DNA from: an uncultured Lachnoanaerobaculum sp.
GTDB lineage: Bacteria > Bacillota > Clostridia > Lachnospirales > Lachnospiraceae
Direction of reading: 5' to 3'
NCBI GenBank assembly: GCA_938041725.1
Contig: CALISX010000204.1
Location: 1 to 18,094, forward strand
Length of the DNA: 18,094 nucleotides
Numbering within the stretch: the first letter of the stretch is position 1; every line of letters starts with the position of its first letter. The notes below the pieces were generated by a model. That model made no database searches, was not told the DNA's origin, and was given only the letters and a program-made list of their open reading frames with translations. A program made the position numbers and the translations under genes. Shown one piece after another: positions 1-8,471 of the stretch.

Positions 1-1104
1 GTAACAGGGGCCGGGGGCAGCATTGGCAGTGAGCTGTGCCGCCAGATTGCAGGCTGTGAACCTAAAATGCTGGTAATGGTGGATTGCTATGAAAACAATG
101 TCTATGACATCCAGCTGGAGCTCAAAGACCGATACCCCTGGCTGAATCTGGCAGTTTTGATTGCGTCAGTGCGGGACAGCCGCAGAATGCATGAAATTTT
201 TGCCCAGTATCGTCCCAATGTGGTATATCATGCAGCGGCCCATAAGCATGTTCCATTGATGGAGGACAGTCCCTGCGAAGCGATTAAAAACAATGTGCTT
301 GGAACCTATAAAACCGCCTATGCGGCTCTTTGTTACGGCTGTGAACATTTTGTTTTAATTTCCACGGATAAGGCGGTGAACCCCACCAATATTATGGGCG
401 CCAGCAAAAGACTTTGCGAGATGATCATACAGAGTTTTGCCTTTAAGGTGGAAAAGGGGCTGGGGGGTGATATGATGGAATTGTTTACCCACCGGGAGGA
501 AAGCCCAAAGCAGGGGGATGAGCAAAAAAACAAAAGGAATATGCTGAACTGTGCACATACCCAGTTTGTAGCGGTTCGCTTTGGAAATGTGCTGGGCAGC
601 AATGGTTCAGTGATTCCTATTTTTAAAAGACAGATTGCCAAGGGCGGGCCGGTGACTGTAACACATCCGGATATTATCCGTTACTTTATGACCATCCCGG
701 AGGCAGTGAGTCTGGTTTTGGAGGCAGGAAGCCTGGCGAAGGGGGGTGAGATTTTTGTCCTGGATATGGGAAGTCCGGTAAAGATTGATACTCTGGCAAG
801 AAACTTGATTCGCCTGTGCGGATATAAGCCGGATGTGGATATTAAGGTGGAATATTCCGGTCTGAGGCCTGGAGAAAAGCTCTACGAAGAGCGGCTGATG
901 ACAGAGGAAGGACTGCAAAAAACCCCTAATGATTTGATTTTTATCGGTTCTCCGATTCCCTTTGATGTGGATGTGTTTATGCTCCAGCTTAATGTTTTAA
1001 TGGAAAGCGCTTATGAGAACCGGGAAGATATCAAAGAAAGGGTGGCACAGATGATATGTACCTATCATCCGGAAAAGGCAGGGGAAATAGGAATAGGAGA
1101 GTGA
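1..1104 (+). CDS. UDP-GlcNAc 4,6-dehydratase, PglF/CapD type (5' truncated by window edge)
   Basis: The frame is open from base 1, so the gene begins upstream; 367 residues are visible. The fragment opens inside the Rossmann fold with VTGAGGSIGSEL (residues 1-12), the NAD(P)-binding glycine motif of the CapD/PglF/WbpM extended SDR family. The catalytic segment reads TDKAVNPTNIMGASK: Met132 and Lys136 form the MxxxK that replaces the usual YxxxK in this family. RFGNVLGSNGSV and LRPGEKLYEE are also family signatures. Family members convert UDP-GlcNAc to the 4-keto-6-deoxy intermediate, the substrate of an aminotransferase such as the next gene. Full-length versions carry N-terminal membrane helices, which would lie upstream. 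A roughly 35-residue insert (about residues 147-183, charged) sits between the active-site helix and VAVRFGN. The next start follows four bases after the stop. Confidence 0.93.
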   Translation, partial: VTGAGGSIGSELCRQIAGCEPKMLVMVDCYENNVYDIQLELKDRYPWLNLAVLIASVRDSRRMHEIFAQYRPNVVYHAAAHKHVPLMEDSPCEAIKNNVLGTYKTAYAALCYGCEHFVLISTDKAVNPTNIMGASKRLCEMIIQSFAFKVEKGLGGDMMELFTHREESPKQGDEQKNKRNMLNCAHTQFVAVRFGNVLGSNGSVIPIFKRQIAKGGPVTVTHPDIIRYFMTIPEAVSLVLEAGSLAKGGEIFVLDMGSPVKIDTLARNLIRLCGYKPDVDIKVEYSGLRPGEKLYEERLMTEEGLQKTPNDLIFIGSPIPFDVDVFMLQLNVLMESAYENREDIKERVAQMICTYHPEKAGEIGIGE

Positions 1105-1108
1105 GCAT

Positions 1109-2410
1109 ATGGCATTTAAAGCGTATGGAGATATTACCCCCTTTGTTGACAGGGTCTGGTTGTCTTCTCCTACAATGCATGGAAAAGAGCTGCAGTATAT
1201 GCAGGAGGCATATACCACCAACTGGATGAGTACGGTTGGCAAGAACTTAAACGAGATTGAATCACAGGCGGCTGCGTATATAGGAACCCGGTACGGGGTG
1301 GCCTTAAGCGCCGGAACAGCAGCCCTCCATCTGGCCACAAAGCTGGCGGGGGAGAGGCTTTACGGACAGGCAAGGCCCTATGAGGGTACCTTACGGTCCA
1401 GAAAGGTTCTGTGTTCGGATGTGACATTTGATGCCAGTATTAATCCGGTGGCCTATGAGGATGGGGAAGCGGTGTTCATTGATACAGAATACGATACCTG
1501 GAATATGGACCCGGAGGCATTGGAAAAGGCATTTGGGATCTATCCCGAAGCAAAGCTCGTAGTATTGGTGCACCTTTATGGCACCCCGGGCAAAATAGAA
1601 GAATTAAAGGCTGTCTGCGACAAACATGGCGCATTGATCATAGAGGATGCGGCAGAAAGTCTTGGAGCAAAATATCTCTATCAAGGCATTTGGAAGGAAA
1701 CAGGAGCCTTTGGGGATTACAATTGTATTTCCTTTAACGGCAATAAAATTATTACCGGCTCCAGCGGCGGAATGTTTCTGACAGATTCCAGGGAGGATGC
1801 TGAGAAGGTGAGAAAGTGGAGTACACAGTCCCGTGAAAATGCTCCCTGGTATCAGCATGAGGAGATTGGCTATAACTATCGGATGAGCAATGTGATTGCC
1901 GGGGTGGTTCGGGGACAGTTCCCCTATTTGCAGGAGCACATTGATCAGAAACGCAAAATTTATGAGCGGTATCAAAAAGGACTGCAGGATCTGCCTGTTC
2001 AGATGAATCCCTATGACGTAAAGAAGTCAGTGCCCAACTTTTGGTTAAGCTGTATGATCATTGACCATGATGCCATGTGTCCCCAGGTGCGGGATGATCA
2101 GACAGCCCTCTATACGCCAAAGAAGGGGAAATCCTGTCCCACAGAGATTCTGGAAGCTCTGGCTTCTATCAATGCGGAAGGACGCCCTATTTGGAAACCC
2201 ATGCATGCACAGCCCATCTACAGGACCCATGCATTTGTAACTGCAAGGGGCAGCGGCCGGGGCCAAAGCAACGCATATATAGAGCAAGCCCAGGCGCTGG
2301 ATGTGGGGATGGATATTTTCCAAAGGGGATTATGCCTGCCCAGTGATGTCAAAATGACGTCCCAGCAGCAGGATACTGTGATTGAGATAATTCATAGATG
2401 TTTTTCGTGA
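1109..2410 (+). CDS. DegT/DnrJ/EryC1/StrS family PLP-dependent sugar aminotransferase
   Basis: This 433-residue protein belongs to the fold-type I sugar aminotransferases. Asp180 in IIEDAAES should contact the PLP ring nitrogen and Lys213 in SFNGNKIITG should form the Schiff base. SAGTAALHLA (about residues 68-77) and the later GYNYRMSN segment are further family signatures. The start is supported by AGGAGA at 1095-1100, eight bases before ATG. Directly after a PglF-type dehydratase, it most likely aminates C4 of UDP-4-keto-6-deoxy-GlcNAc, as PglE or WcfR do. The configuration (gluco or galacto) cannot be read from the sequence. The C-terminal part (about residues 320-400, containing GRPIWKPMHAQPIYR) is the long variant I associate with Lachnospiraceae polysaccharide clusters. 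Upstream gap is four bases; the next gene follows at once. Confidence 0.93.
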   Translation: MAFKAYGDITPFVDRVWLSSPTMHGKELQYMQEAYTTNWMSTVGKNLNEIESQAAAYIGTRYGVALSAGTAALHLATKLAGERLYGQARPYEGTLRSRKVLCSDVTFDASINPVAYEDGEAVFIDTEYDTWNMDPEALEKAFGIYPEAKLVVLVHLYGTPGKIEELKAVCDKHGALIIEDAAESLGAKYLYQGIWKETGAFGDYNCISFNGNKIITGSSGGMFLTDSREDAEKVRKWSTQSRENAPWYQHEEIGYNYRMSNVIAGVVRGQFPYLQEHIDQKRKIYERYQKGLQDLPVQMNPYDVKKSVPNFWLSCMIIDHDAMCPQVRDDQTALYTPKKGKSCPTEILEALASINAEGRPIWKPMHAQPIYRTHAFVTARGSGRGQSNAYIEQAQALDVGMDIFQRGLCLPSDVKMTSQQQDTVIEIIHRCFS

Positions 2411-2437
2411 GTGTTTGAGAGAGTTAGGAGAATCAAA

Positions 2438-3097
2438 ATGCAACATAAGCCTTATGGACCCTATGAACGCTATATTAAGCGTCCAATGGACTGTTTTTTA
2501 TCAACCTGTGCACTAATCGTGCTTTCCCCCATTTTGCTGATTCTGGCATTTTTGGTCCGAATAAAACTTGGCACTCCTGTGTTCTTTACCCAGGAAAGAC
2601 CGGGATTGAATGGAAAGATATTCAAGCTCTATAAGTTTCGAACCATGACAGATGAACGGGATGCAAATGGCAAGCTGCTTCCCAATGATGTCCGGCTAAC
2701 CTCCTTTGGGCGCATGCTGCGTTCCACCTCTTTGGATGAACTGCCGGAATTATTCAATATATTGAAGGGCGATATGTCGATTATCGGCCCCCGGCCATTG
2801 CTGGTGAGATATTTATCCGCCTATACAAAGAGAGAGCGGCATAGACATGATGTGCGTCCGGGCCTGTCCGGATTGGCTCAAATCAATGGCAGAAACCTGG
2901 TGAAATGGGATCAGCGTTTGGCCTTTGATGTTAAATATGTTAAAAAAATCACATTTTTTGGGGATATCCTTATCATTTTACAAACCCTCGGAAAGGTTTT
3001 TAAGCGGGATGATGTGGCGGAAAATCCAGATGATGTGGATGAGGGCTTTCTGGATGAAATTCGCAGAGCAGCCAAATTGAAAAAGCAGAAGCAGTAG
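2438..3097 (+). CDS. Initiating sugar-1-phosphate transferase (PglC-like monotopic phosphoglycosyl transferase)
   Basis: A 219-residue bacterial sugar transferase. It transfers a phosphosugar from a UDP-sugar to undecaprenyl phosphate at the inner membrane face, starting the repeat unit. The sequence has a single N-terminal re-entrant hydrophobic helix (about residues 14-37, with the conserved SP), then FFTQERPG, KLYKFRTMTDERD, the catalytic Asp100-Glu101 dyad in SLDELPEL, GDMSIIGPRPLL and RPGLSGLAQINGRN. The length matches short PglC/PglB-type enzymes rather than long WbaP-type ones. An in-frame GTG at 2411 is possible, but AGGAG at 2426-2430 lies seven bases before ATG 2438, so I chose 2438. 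The neighbouring dehydratase and aminotransferase suggest that the first sugar is an amino-dideoxy-N-acetylhexosamine. Confidence 0.94.
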   Translation: MQHKPYGPYERYIKRPMDCFLSTCALIVLSPILLILAFLVRIKLGTPVFFTQERPGLNGKIFKLYKFRTMTDERDANGKLLPNDVRLTSFGRMLRSTSLDELPELFNILKGDMSIIGPRPLLVRYLSAYTKRERHRHDVRPGLSGLAQINGRNLVKWDQRLAFDVKYVKKITFFGDILIILQTLGKVFKRDDVAENPDDVDEGFLDEIRRAAKLKKQKQ

Positions 3098-3116
3098 GAT
3101 AGAGGTTTGAACAGCT

Positions 3117-4226
3117 ATGAAAAGGATTTTAATAACAGGGATCGGGGGCCTTACCCCCCGATCCATTGCTTCTATCGTAAGAGAAAACCATCCGGATTAT
3201 AGAATTATCGGCTGTGACATTGAGAAGAAGGCCATGGGCTTTTTTATGAAAACCCGGAGGGGGAAACAGCTGGTGGATGACTATTATATTGCACCCAGGT
3301 GTGACAGTCCGGATTATTTCCCCTGGATCGAGCAGCTGGTTCTCCATGAGAACATAGACTATGCATTTGTGCAGCCGGAAAGTGAAATTCTTGCATGGGG
3401 GGATTACTATGAGAAAAAGGGCAGATTTCCCTGTCCTGTGTTTATGGGAAGCAAGCGATTGTCACAATCCCTGCGGGATAAGTCCATTATGGCCGATCTT
3501 CTGGCAGGAACGGAGTATATTCCAAAAACCATAAAGGTTACCCAGGAGAATCCCCGTTTGGAGGAGGTTGAGAAGTTTATTGGATTTCCCTGCTGGATTA
3601 GAGCTGCGGAAGGAACGGGGGGGCTTGGCTCCCTTAGGCTGGATGATATCAGCACCTATGAATCCTGGCTTTTTATCAATGCCGGGATTCCGGAGTTTAC
3701 TGTGTCGGAATTTCTTACAGGGCGCCATCTGGCCAATGAAATGCTTTATTATCACGGCGAATATGTGAAAGGCGCAGCCCTGGAGTGTGTGGAATATGTT
3801 ATGGCCAATACTGCCCCCTCTCATGTCACAGGCAATACCCATTTTGGAAGATTCCTGAATGAGGATGGGATCAACCGGTTCTGTGACGGCTGTATAAAGT
3901 ATCTGGAGAAGAAGCTTGGGGTACCGGCCCATGGTATTCTCTCTTTTGATTTAAAAGAAGACAGGGAGGGAAATATGAAGGTGACGGAAGTCAATATCCG
4001 TCATATGGCTTACACCGGTGTCATGGCCCATGTGGGCTTTGACTTGATTGAGGATACCATCCGGATTCTGGAGGATGGAGACTGCAGGGGTGTAAGGCGT
4101 GATCCCTTTCATCATTATGAGAAGCCATATATTTTCCTTCGGGATGTGGACACGGAACCGATCATTTTGGATAGTGAGGAGATTTTTGACGATCCATCCC
4201 ACAGCAGTCAGAGGTGGGGACAATGA
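3117..4226 (+). CDS. ATP-grasp domain ligase, carbamoyl-phosphate-synthase-like
   Basis: A 369-residue soluble protein. The N-terminus has a pre-ATP-grasp Rossmann-like domain starting with ILITGIGGLTPRSIAS. The ATP-grasp module carries a glycine-rich loop RAAEGTGGLGS (Arg162 to about residue 172) and the metal-binding pair Glu291/Asn293 in VTEVNIRH, preceded by GILSFDLKED. ATP-grasp enzymes activate a carboxylate as acyl phosphate and join it to an amine or other nucleophile. The substrate cannot be read from sequence. In a polysaccharide operon it could attach an amino acid or other acid to an amino sugar (inference). AGAGG at 3101-3105 is a plausible but rather distant ribosome site. The stop overlaps the next start as ATGA, indicating translational coupling with the following glycosyltransferase. 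It is not closely similar to the second ATP-grasp protein at 12256. Confidence 0.85.
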   Translation: MKRILITGIGGLTPRSIASIVRENHPDYRIIGCDIEKKAMGFFMKTRRGKQLVDDYYIAPRCDSPDYFPWIEQLVLHENIDYAFVQPESEILAWGDYYEKKGRFPCPVFMGSKRLSQSLRDKSIMADLLAGTEYIPKTIKVTQENPRLEEVEKFIGFPCWIRAAEGTGGLGSLRLDDISTYESWLFINAGIPEFTVSEFLTGRHLANEMLYYHGEYVKGAALECVEYVMANTAPSHVTGNTHFGRFLNEDGINRFCDGCIKYLEKKLGVPAHGILSFDLKEDREGNMKVTEVNIRHMAYTGVMAHVGFDLIEDTIRILEDGDCRGVRRDPFHHYEKPYIFLRDVDTEPIILDSEEIFDDPSHSSQRWGQ

Positions 4227-5461
4227 AAGTATTGTTTTTAAGTCTCATGAGTTACAGCTCCATCTACGACCGGGATATATATACGGACCTTCTCCGCGAG
4301 TTTATTCATCAGGGGCACAGGGTATATGTGGTTTCTCCGGCGGAGAGAAGACAGGGAGTCCGGACGGGCCTGATCAAAGAAAAAAACAGTGTCATTCTCA
4401 GAGTGCGGTGCGGAAACATTCAAAAAACAAACCTGGTGGAAAAAGGCATTTCTACTGTGCTGCTGGAACCCCAGCTTGTGGCAGCCATTAAGAAGTATTT
4501 TGCAAAAGTAAAGTTTGACCTTATTTTGTACAGCACGCCTCCCATCACCATTGCCAAAGCAGTGGAATATGTCAAAAAACGGGATGGCGCAGCCACATAC
4601 CTGATGCTGAAGGATATTTTCCCCCAGAATGCAGTGGATATGGAAATGATGACCACCACAGGGATCAAGGGCTTTTTGTACAGATACTTTCGAGCCAAAG
4701 AAAAAAAGCTCTATGCATTATCGGATCATATAGGATGTATGTCCCAGGCCAATGTGGATTATATCATCAAACATAATCCTGAAATCAGGCGAAGCCGGGT
4801 GGAGATCAGCCCGAACTGTGTGGAAGTAATGGATCGGAGCGTGTCTGCAGAGGAGAAGAGGCGGATGCGGAGGAAATTCGGCATACCCCAGGACAAGACG
4901 GTGTATCTGTATGGGGGCAATCTTGGAACGCCCCAGGGGATCCCCCATATGATTGAATGCTTTCGGAGTCAGAAGAAGAATGACAAGGTTTTTTTTCTGA
5001 TTATCGGTTCGGGTACGGAGTTTCATAAAATACAGCAGTATGTAAAGCAGGACAGGCCAAAAAATGTGAAATTGATGGGGAAGCTTCCCAAGGAGGACTA
5101 TGTACGGATGGTGGGCAGCTGTGATATCGGACTTTTGTTTCTGGATCACCGTTTTACCATTCCCAACTTTCCCAGCAGACTGGTGGACTATATGCAGTCC
5201 AAGCTGCCCACCTTGGCCTGTACAGATCCCAATTCCGATGTGGGCCAGGTGATGGTGGAGGAAGGGTTTGGCTGGTGGTGCGAAAGCAATAGCACCGAAG
5301 CCTTTGGCAGGATGATTGAAGCATCTTTGCAGGCTGATTTACAACAAATGGGTGAGAAGGCATTCCGCTATCTGGATACAGTATGGAATGTAAAAAAGCA
5401 GTATGCCGATATTGCTAAAACCATAGGATGGCGAAGGGGAAGTAAGGGAGGGAGTCGATGA
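4223..5461 (+). CDS. GT4-family glycosyltransferase (WbuB-like)
   Basis: A 412-residue GT-B glycosyltransferase, cytoplasmic and probably membrane-associated. The N-terminal acceptor domain starts MKVLFLSLMSYSS and has HRVYVVSPAERR. The C-terminal nucleotide-sugar domain has VYLYGGNLGTPQGI (about residue 230 on), FFLIIGSGTE and a donor-site segment IPNFPSRLVDYMQSKLP (from residue 313), followed by LACTDPNSDVG. That last segment resembles WbuB-type enzymes, which in E. coli O26 add L-FucNAc. Since CapE/CapG/CapF-type genes are in this cluster, an L-FucNAc (or L-PneNAc) transferase role is a reasonable guess only. The start is ATG 4223, overlapping the previous stop as ATGA, with GAGG at 4211-4214; an in-frame GTG at 4214 is embedded in that site and unlikely. 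The stop overlaps the next start, again as ATGA. Confidence 0.9.
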   Translation: MKVLFLSLMSYSSIYDRDIYTDLLREFIHQGHRVYVVSPAERRQGVRTGLIKEKNSVILRVRCGNIQKTNLVEKGISTVLLEPQLVAAIKKYFAKVKFDLILYSTPPITIAKAVEYVKKRDGAATYLMLKDIFPQNAVDMEMMTTTGIKGFLYRYFRAKEKKLYALSDHIGCMSQANVDYIIKHNPEIRRSRVEISPNCVEVMDRSVSAEEKRRMRRKFGIPQDKTVYLYGGNLGTPQGIPHMIECFRSQKKNDKVFFLIIGSGTEFHKIQQYVKQDRPKNVKLMGKLPKEDYVRMVGSCDIGLLFLDHRFTIPNFPSRLVDYMQSKLPTLACTDPNSDVGQVMVEEGFGWWCESNSTEAFGRMIEASLQADLQQMGEKAFRYLDTVWNVKKQYADIAKTIGWRRGSKGGSR

Positions 5462-6639
5462 AGGCGCTGATTGTAGCGGATGCACATTTGTACCGGACAC
5501 CGGATGGGAAGGTGTGGACAAAGACAATCTATGGCAATGCATTCTGGCAAAGATATCTGGAGGTATTTGATGAAATTGATATCGCTGCCAGGATGTGCAG
5601 GGTTTCTTATGATATGGTAAGGGATTATTTGCGGGTAGACGGAGCGCATATTCATTTTAGACCCATGCCCATGGCACGGGGGGGAAAGGAATATATCAGA
5701 CATCTTCCCCAAATCCTGAAGCGTGCCAAGGAAGTTGTTCAGGGGGAAACATGTGCTGTGGTCAGACTGCCCTCCATCATTGCCACCTTTATATACCCCC
5801 ATATCCGAAAGCAAAAGATCCCCCATGGCATCGAAGTGGTGGCCGACCCCAATGAAGCTTTTTCAAATCCCCTTGTAAGGACTGTTTTAACAAATCAATT
5901 AAAAAAAGCAGCCCAATCGGCCAATGGAGCAGCCTATGTTACCCAATTTGCCCTGCAAAAATCCTACCCCTCCTATGCGCGTATTCATGGAGAGGATGCC
6001 AGGCATTTTGAAGAATACTATTCTTCCATTACATTGGCACCGGAAACCCTGGGAGAACCCAGAAGCTTTGCGGGAAAGAAGCAGTTCAAGCTGGTGCATA
6101 CCTCCAATAACATCAGCCATGATGAAAAGGGACATTCGATTGTCATAAAAGCTGTAAAAGAGCTTCGAAAAAGAGGCCATAGGGTAGAGGTGAATTTCAT
6201 TGGAGACGGCTCCATGCGGCAGGATTTTGAAAAACTGGCGGCGGAGCTGGGAATAAAGAAATATGTACATTTTCTGGGATGGTTTTCATCCAGTGAAGAA
6301 ATCTGCAAGGTTTTGCAGGAAAATGATATTTTTATTTTCCCAAGTGTTTCTGAAGGGCTGCCCAGAGCTGTGATTGAAGCCATGGCTGCAGGTCTGCCAT
6401 GTGTCGCTTCGCCTGTGGGAGGGATTCCGGAACTGCTGCCGAAGGAGTTTTTGGTTGGGCCAAAGGATGTGATGGGATTTAGCGATACAGTGGAAGGCCT
6501 GATTACCAACACAGCACGGATGGAGGCGGAGAGCCTGCGAAATATTGGCAAAGCAAAGGAGTATATCATTCCAGTGCTGCAAAACAGAAGAAATCATTTT
6601 TATCAAAAAATCAAAGACCTTGTGAAAGGTCAGGGCTAA
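5458..6639 (+). CDS. GT4-family glycosyltransferase
   Basis: A 393-residue GT-B enzyme. The C-terminal domain shows the retaining GT4 pattern: VHTSNNISHDEKGHSIVIKA (donor domain start), VNFIGDGSMR, KYVHFLGWFSSSEE and FPSVSEGLPRAVIEAMAAG. Glu299 and Glu307 form the EX7E motif that binds the nucleotide sugar. The N-terminal domain is less typical (IVADAHLYRTPDG) and would bind the lipid-linked acceptor. Donor and acceptor sugars are not predictable. The start overlaps the previous stop (ATGA at 5458-5461) and is served by a purine-rich GGGAGGGAG just upstream, so its translation is probably coupled to the upstream glycosyltransferase. The following gene begins 12 bases after the stop. Confidence 0.92.
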   Translation: MKALIVADAHLYRTPDGKVWTKTIYGNAFWQRYLEVFDEIDIAARMCRVSYDMVRDYLRVDGAHIHFRPMPMARGGKEYIRHLPQILKRAKEVVQGETCAVVRLPSIIATFIYPHIRKQKIPHGIEVVADPNEAFSNPLVRTVLTNQLKKAAQSANGAAYVTQFALQKSYPSYARIHGEDARHFEEYYSSITLAPETLGEPRSFAGKKQFKLVHTSNNISHDEKGHSIVIKAVKELRKRGHRVEVNFIGDGSMRQDFEKLAAELGIKKYVHFLGWFSSSEEICKVLQENDIFIFPSVSEGLPRAVIEAMAAGLPCVASPVGGIPELLPKEFLVGPKDVMGFSDTVEGLITNTARMEAESLRNIGKAKEYIIPVLQNRRNHFYQKIKDLVKGQG

Positions 6640-6651
6640 GGGTGAGAAACT

Positions 6652-7791
6652 ATGTATGCTATGATGGTTGTTCCAAGTGATTTTCCAAATGGTGATGCAG
6701 GGGCAGTACGGGATATTGCGTTTGCTAAGATGTATCAACAGCTGGGATATGAAGTGATACTGGTGGGAGCCGGGAAAAAAGATACATGCGGATCATTTCA
6801 AGGAGTCACTTTTTATAGTGTATATGAAGAAAAAAAGGGGATCCAGGGGCAGCTGTACCGCTTTATTATGTATCCGCAAAAGTATATGGCCGTAATACAA
6901 AGCGTCATCAATAAAAAAGGAAGTCCTGCCCTCATTCATATTAATGATATTGCGGCAAGAGTGATTCACCGTTTGCATCAATATTCTGTGAAGCGGAAAA
7001 TCCCCATGCTCCATGACAGCACGGAATGGTATTCTCCCTGTGAGTTCAAAATGGGCAGGCTGGATAAGGCTTACCTGCTGAAGGACCGGCTGAATAAGAG
7101 GGTTATTCAAAATCCCATGAAGGTGATCGGCATCAGCTCCTATTTGACAGATCATTTCAGCAGCCGGGGACTGGATGCACTGAGAATTCCGGTTATTACA
7201 GATGTGGTGAATACACCCACAGGGAAGCATGGGGGTTCTGTAATCCGCCTGATCTATGCAGGGAGTCCCGCAGGAAAGGATTATGTTAAAGAGTCGATAC
7301 AGGGGTTTGGGCTGCTGACAGCAGAGGAGCAAAGTAAATTTGAGTATCATCTGTATGGAATCCACAGGGATCAGCTAAAGCAGCTTTTGGGCTCGGATAC
7401 TTTGCCGGAAAAAATTGTGGCCCATGGGAGAGTGGAAAGAACCGTGGTGGAACAGGCATTGCTGGATTCCGATTTTTCTGTTCTGCTGCGTCCGGACAGG
7501 GAAAGATATACAAAGGCAGGTTTTCCCACAAAATCGGTTGAAGCCATGGCCCATGGGGTTGCCATGCTTTGCAATATAACCTCGGATTTAGGGCTGTACT
7601 TAGAACATGGGAGCAATGCAGTGGTGTGTTCAGGATATACTCCCAAAGATTTTGCCAGGGCGCTGCGGTACACCTTAACCATGGATCGGGAGCAGATCAA
7701 TACAATGAAAGAAAAAGCAAGGGAAACGGCGGACCGGTATTTTGATTATCGGCTGTGGGCGCAGTCCTTAGGCGATTTTATCAGGGGATGA
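6652..7791 (+). CDS. Glycosyltransferase, GT-B fold (GT4-like)
   Basis: A 379-residue protein with the GT-B layout. The N-terminal domain has PNGDAGAVRDIAFAKMYQQL and GYEVILVGAG, typical of enzymes that start with a glycine-rich loop. The C-terminal domain starts near VIRLIYAGSPAGKDYVKES and ends with SVLLRPDRERYTKAGFPTKS followed by VEAMAHGVAML. The second glutamate of EX7E is present (Glu297), but the position of the first (289) is alanine. This is common in the PTK(S/T)xE subgroup, so it is assigned as GT4-like rather than classical. GGTGAG at 6640-6645 serves the ATG. Substrates are unknown; its place among other transferases implies that it adds one sugar of the repeat unit. Confidence 0.86.
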   Translation: MYAMMVVPSDFPNGDAGAVRDIAFAKMYQQLGYEVILVGAGKKDTCGSFQGVTFYSVYEEKKGIQGQLYRFIMYPQKYMAVIQSVINKKGSPALIHINDIAARVIHRLHQYSVKRKIPMLHDSTEWYSPCEFKMGRLDKAYLLKDRLNKRVIQNPMKVIGISSYLTDHFSSRGLDALRIPVITDVVNTPTGKHGGSVIRLIYAGSPAGKDYVKESIQGFGLLTAEEQSKFEYHLYGIHRDQLKQLLGSDTLPEKIVAHGRVERTVVEQALLDSDFSVLLRPDRERYTKAGFPTKSVEAMAHGVAMLCNITSDLGLYLEHGSNAVVCSGYTPKDFARALRYTLTMDREQINTMKEKARETADRYFDYRLWAQSLGDFIRG

Positions 7792-7794
7792 CAA

Positions 7795-8466
7795 ATGCTG
7801 AAAGATCTAAAAAAATATGCCAAAATAGCAAGAGTTAAAATGAAGACCCCCCATGTCATATTTTGCAAGGGATCGAATATTGGTCTTCATACCCGCTTTG
7901 AGGGCCAGAACAAGCTGGGAAGCAATTCCTGGTTTGATGGTTATATGGGATATGGTTCCTACATTGGGGAGGAGTGTACTGTTTTTGCCAAAACAGGCCG
8001 GTTTTGCAGTATCGGACATAAAGTGACCGTGCTTACGGGAACCCATCCCAGTCATACCTATGTATCCACCCATCCTGTGTTTTTTTCCCTGGCTCTTCAA
8101 AACGGGACGACTTTTGTGAAAAAACAGAAATTTCATGAAAAACGATATGCGGATGAAAAAAACAAGTATGGTGCCATCATCGGCAATGATGTGTGGATTG
8201 GATACAATGCGACTCTCATGGGAGGTGTAAGGATTGGAGATGGTGCCATTGTAGCATCCGGTGCCCTGGTCACATCCGATGTAGAACCCTATCGAATTGT
8301 TGCGGGGCAGCCCGCCAAGGTGATTGGCCAGCGTTTTTCCGACGATCAGATCTGCTGGCTGATGCAGTTTCGGTGGTGGGACAAGCCCTTGGCCTGGATC
8401 AAGGAGCATGCGGAGGAGTTTGAGGATATAGAGCAATTTATAAAAAAACATTCTGTAACGGAGTAG
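7795..8466 (+). CDS. CatB-related O-acetyltransferase (hexapeptide repeat, XAT type)
   Basis: A 223-residue left-handed beta-helix acyltransferase. Imperfect hexapeptide turns run through [19 protein letters not shown] and again through [20 protein letters not shown], then [20 protein letters not shown] and [17 protein letters not shown], which is the XAT/CatB ending. His84 in LTGTHPSH is the expected catalytic base. A looped-out stretch (about residues 92-120) after it is usual for this family. It would transfer acetyl from acetyl-CoA to a sugar hydroxyl of the repeat unit. It is not a PglD-type sugar N-acetyltransferase, which has a different N-terminal domain, so it does not obviously complete bacillosamine synthesis. 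AGGGG at 7783-7787 serves the start, three bases after the previous stop. Confidence 0.92.
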   Translation: MLKDLKKYAKIARVKMKTPHVIFCKGSNIGLHTRFEGQNKLGSNSWFDGYMGYGSYIGEECTVFAKTGRFCSIGHKVTVLTGTHPSHTYVSTHPVFFSLALQNGTTFVKKQKFHEKRYADEKNKYGAIIGNDVWIGYNATLMGGVRIGDGAIVASGALVTSDVEPYRIVAGQPAKVIGQRFSDDQICWLMQFRWWDKPLAWIKEHAEEFEDIEQFIKKHSVTE

Positions 8467-8471
8467 GAAGG

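Noticed and set aside
2411..2437. GTG start of the phosphoglycosyl transferase
   Set aside because: AGGAG lies inside this stretch, seven bases before ATG 2438, which also matches the usual family N-terminus.
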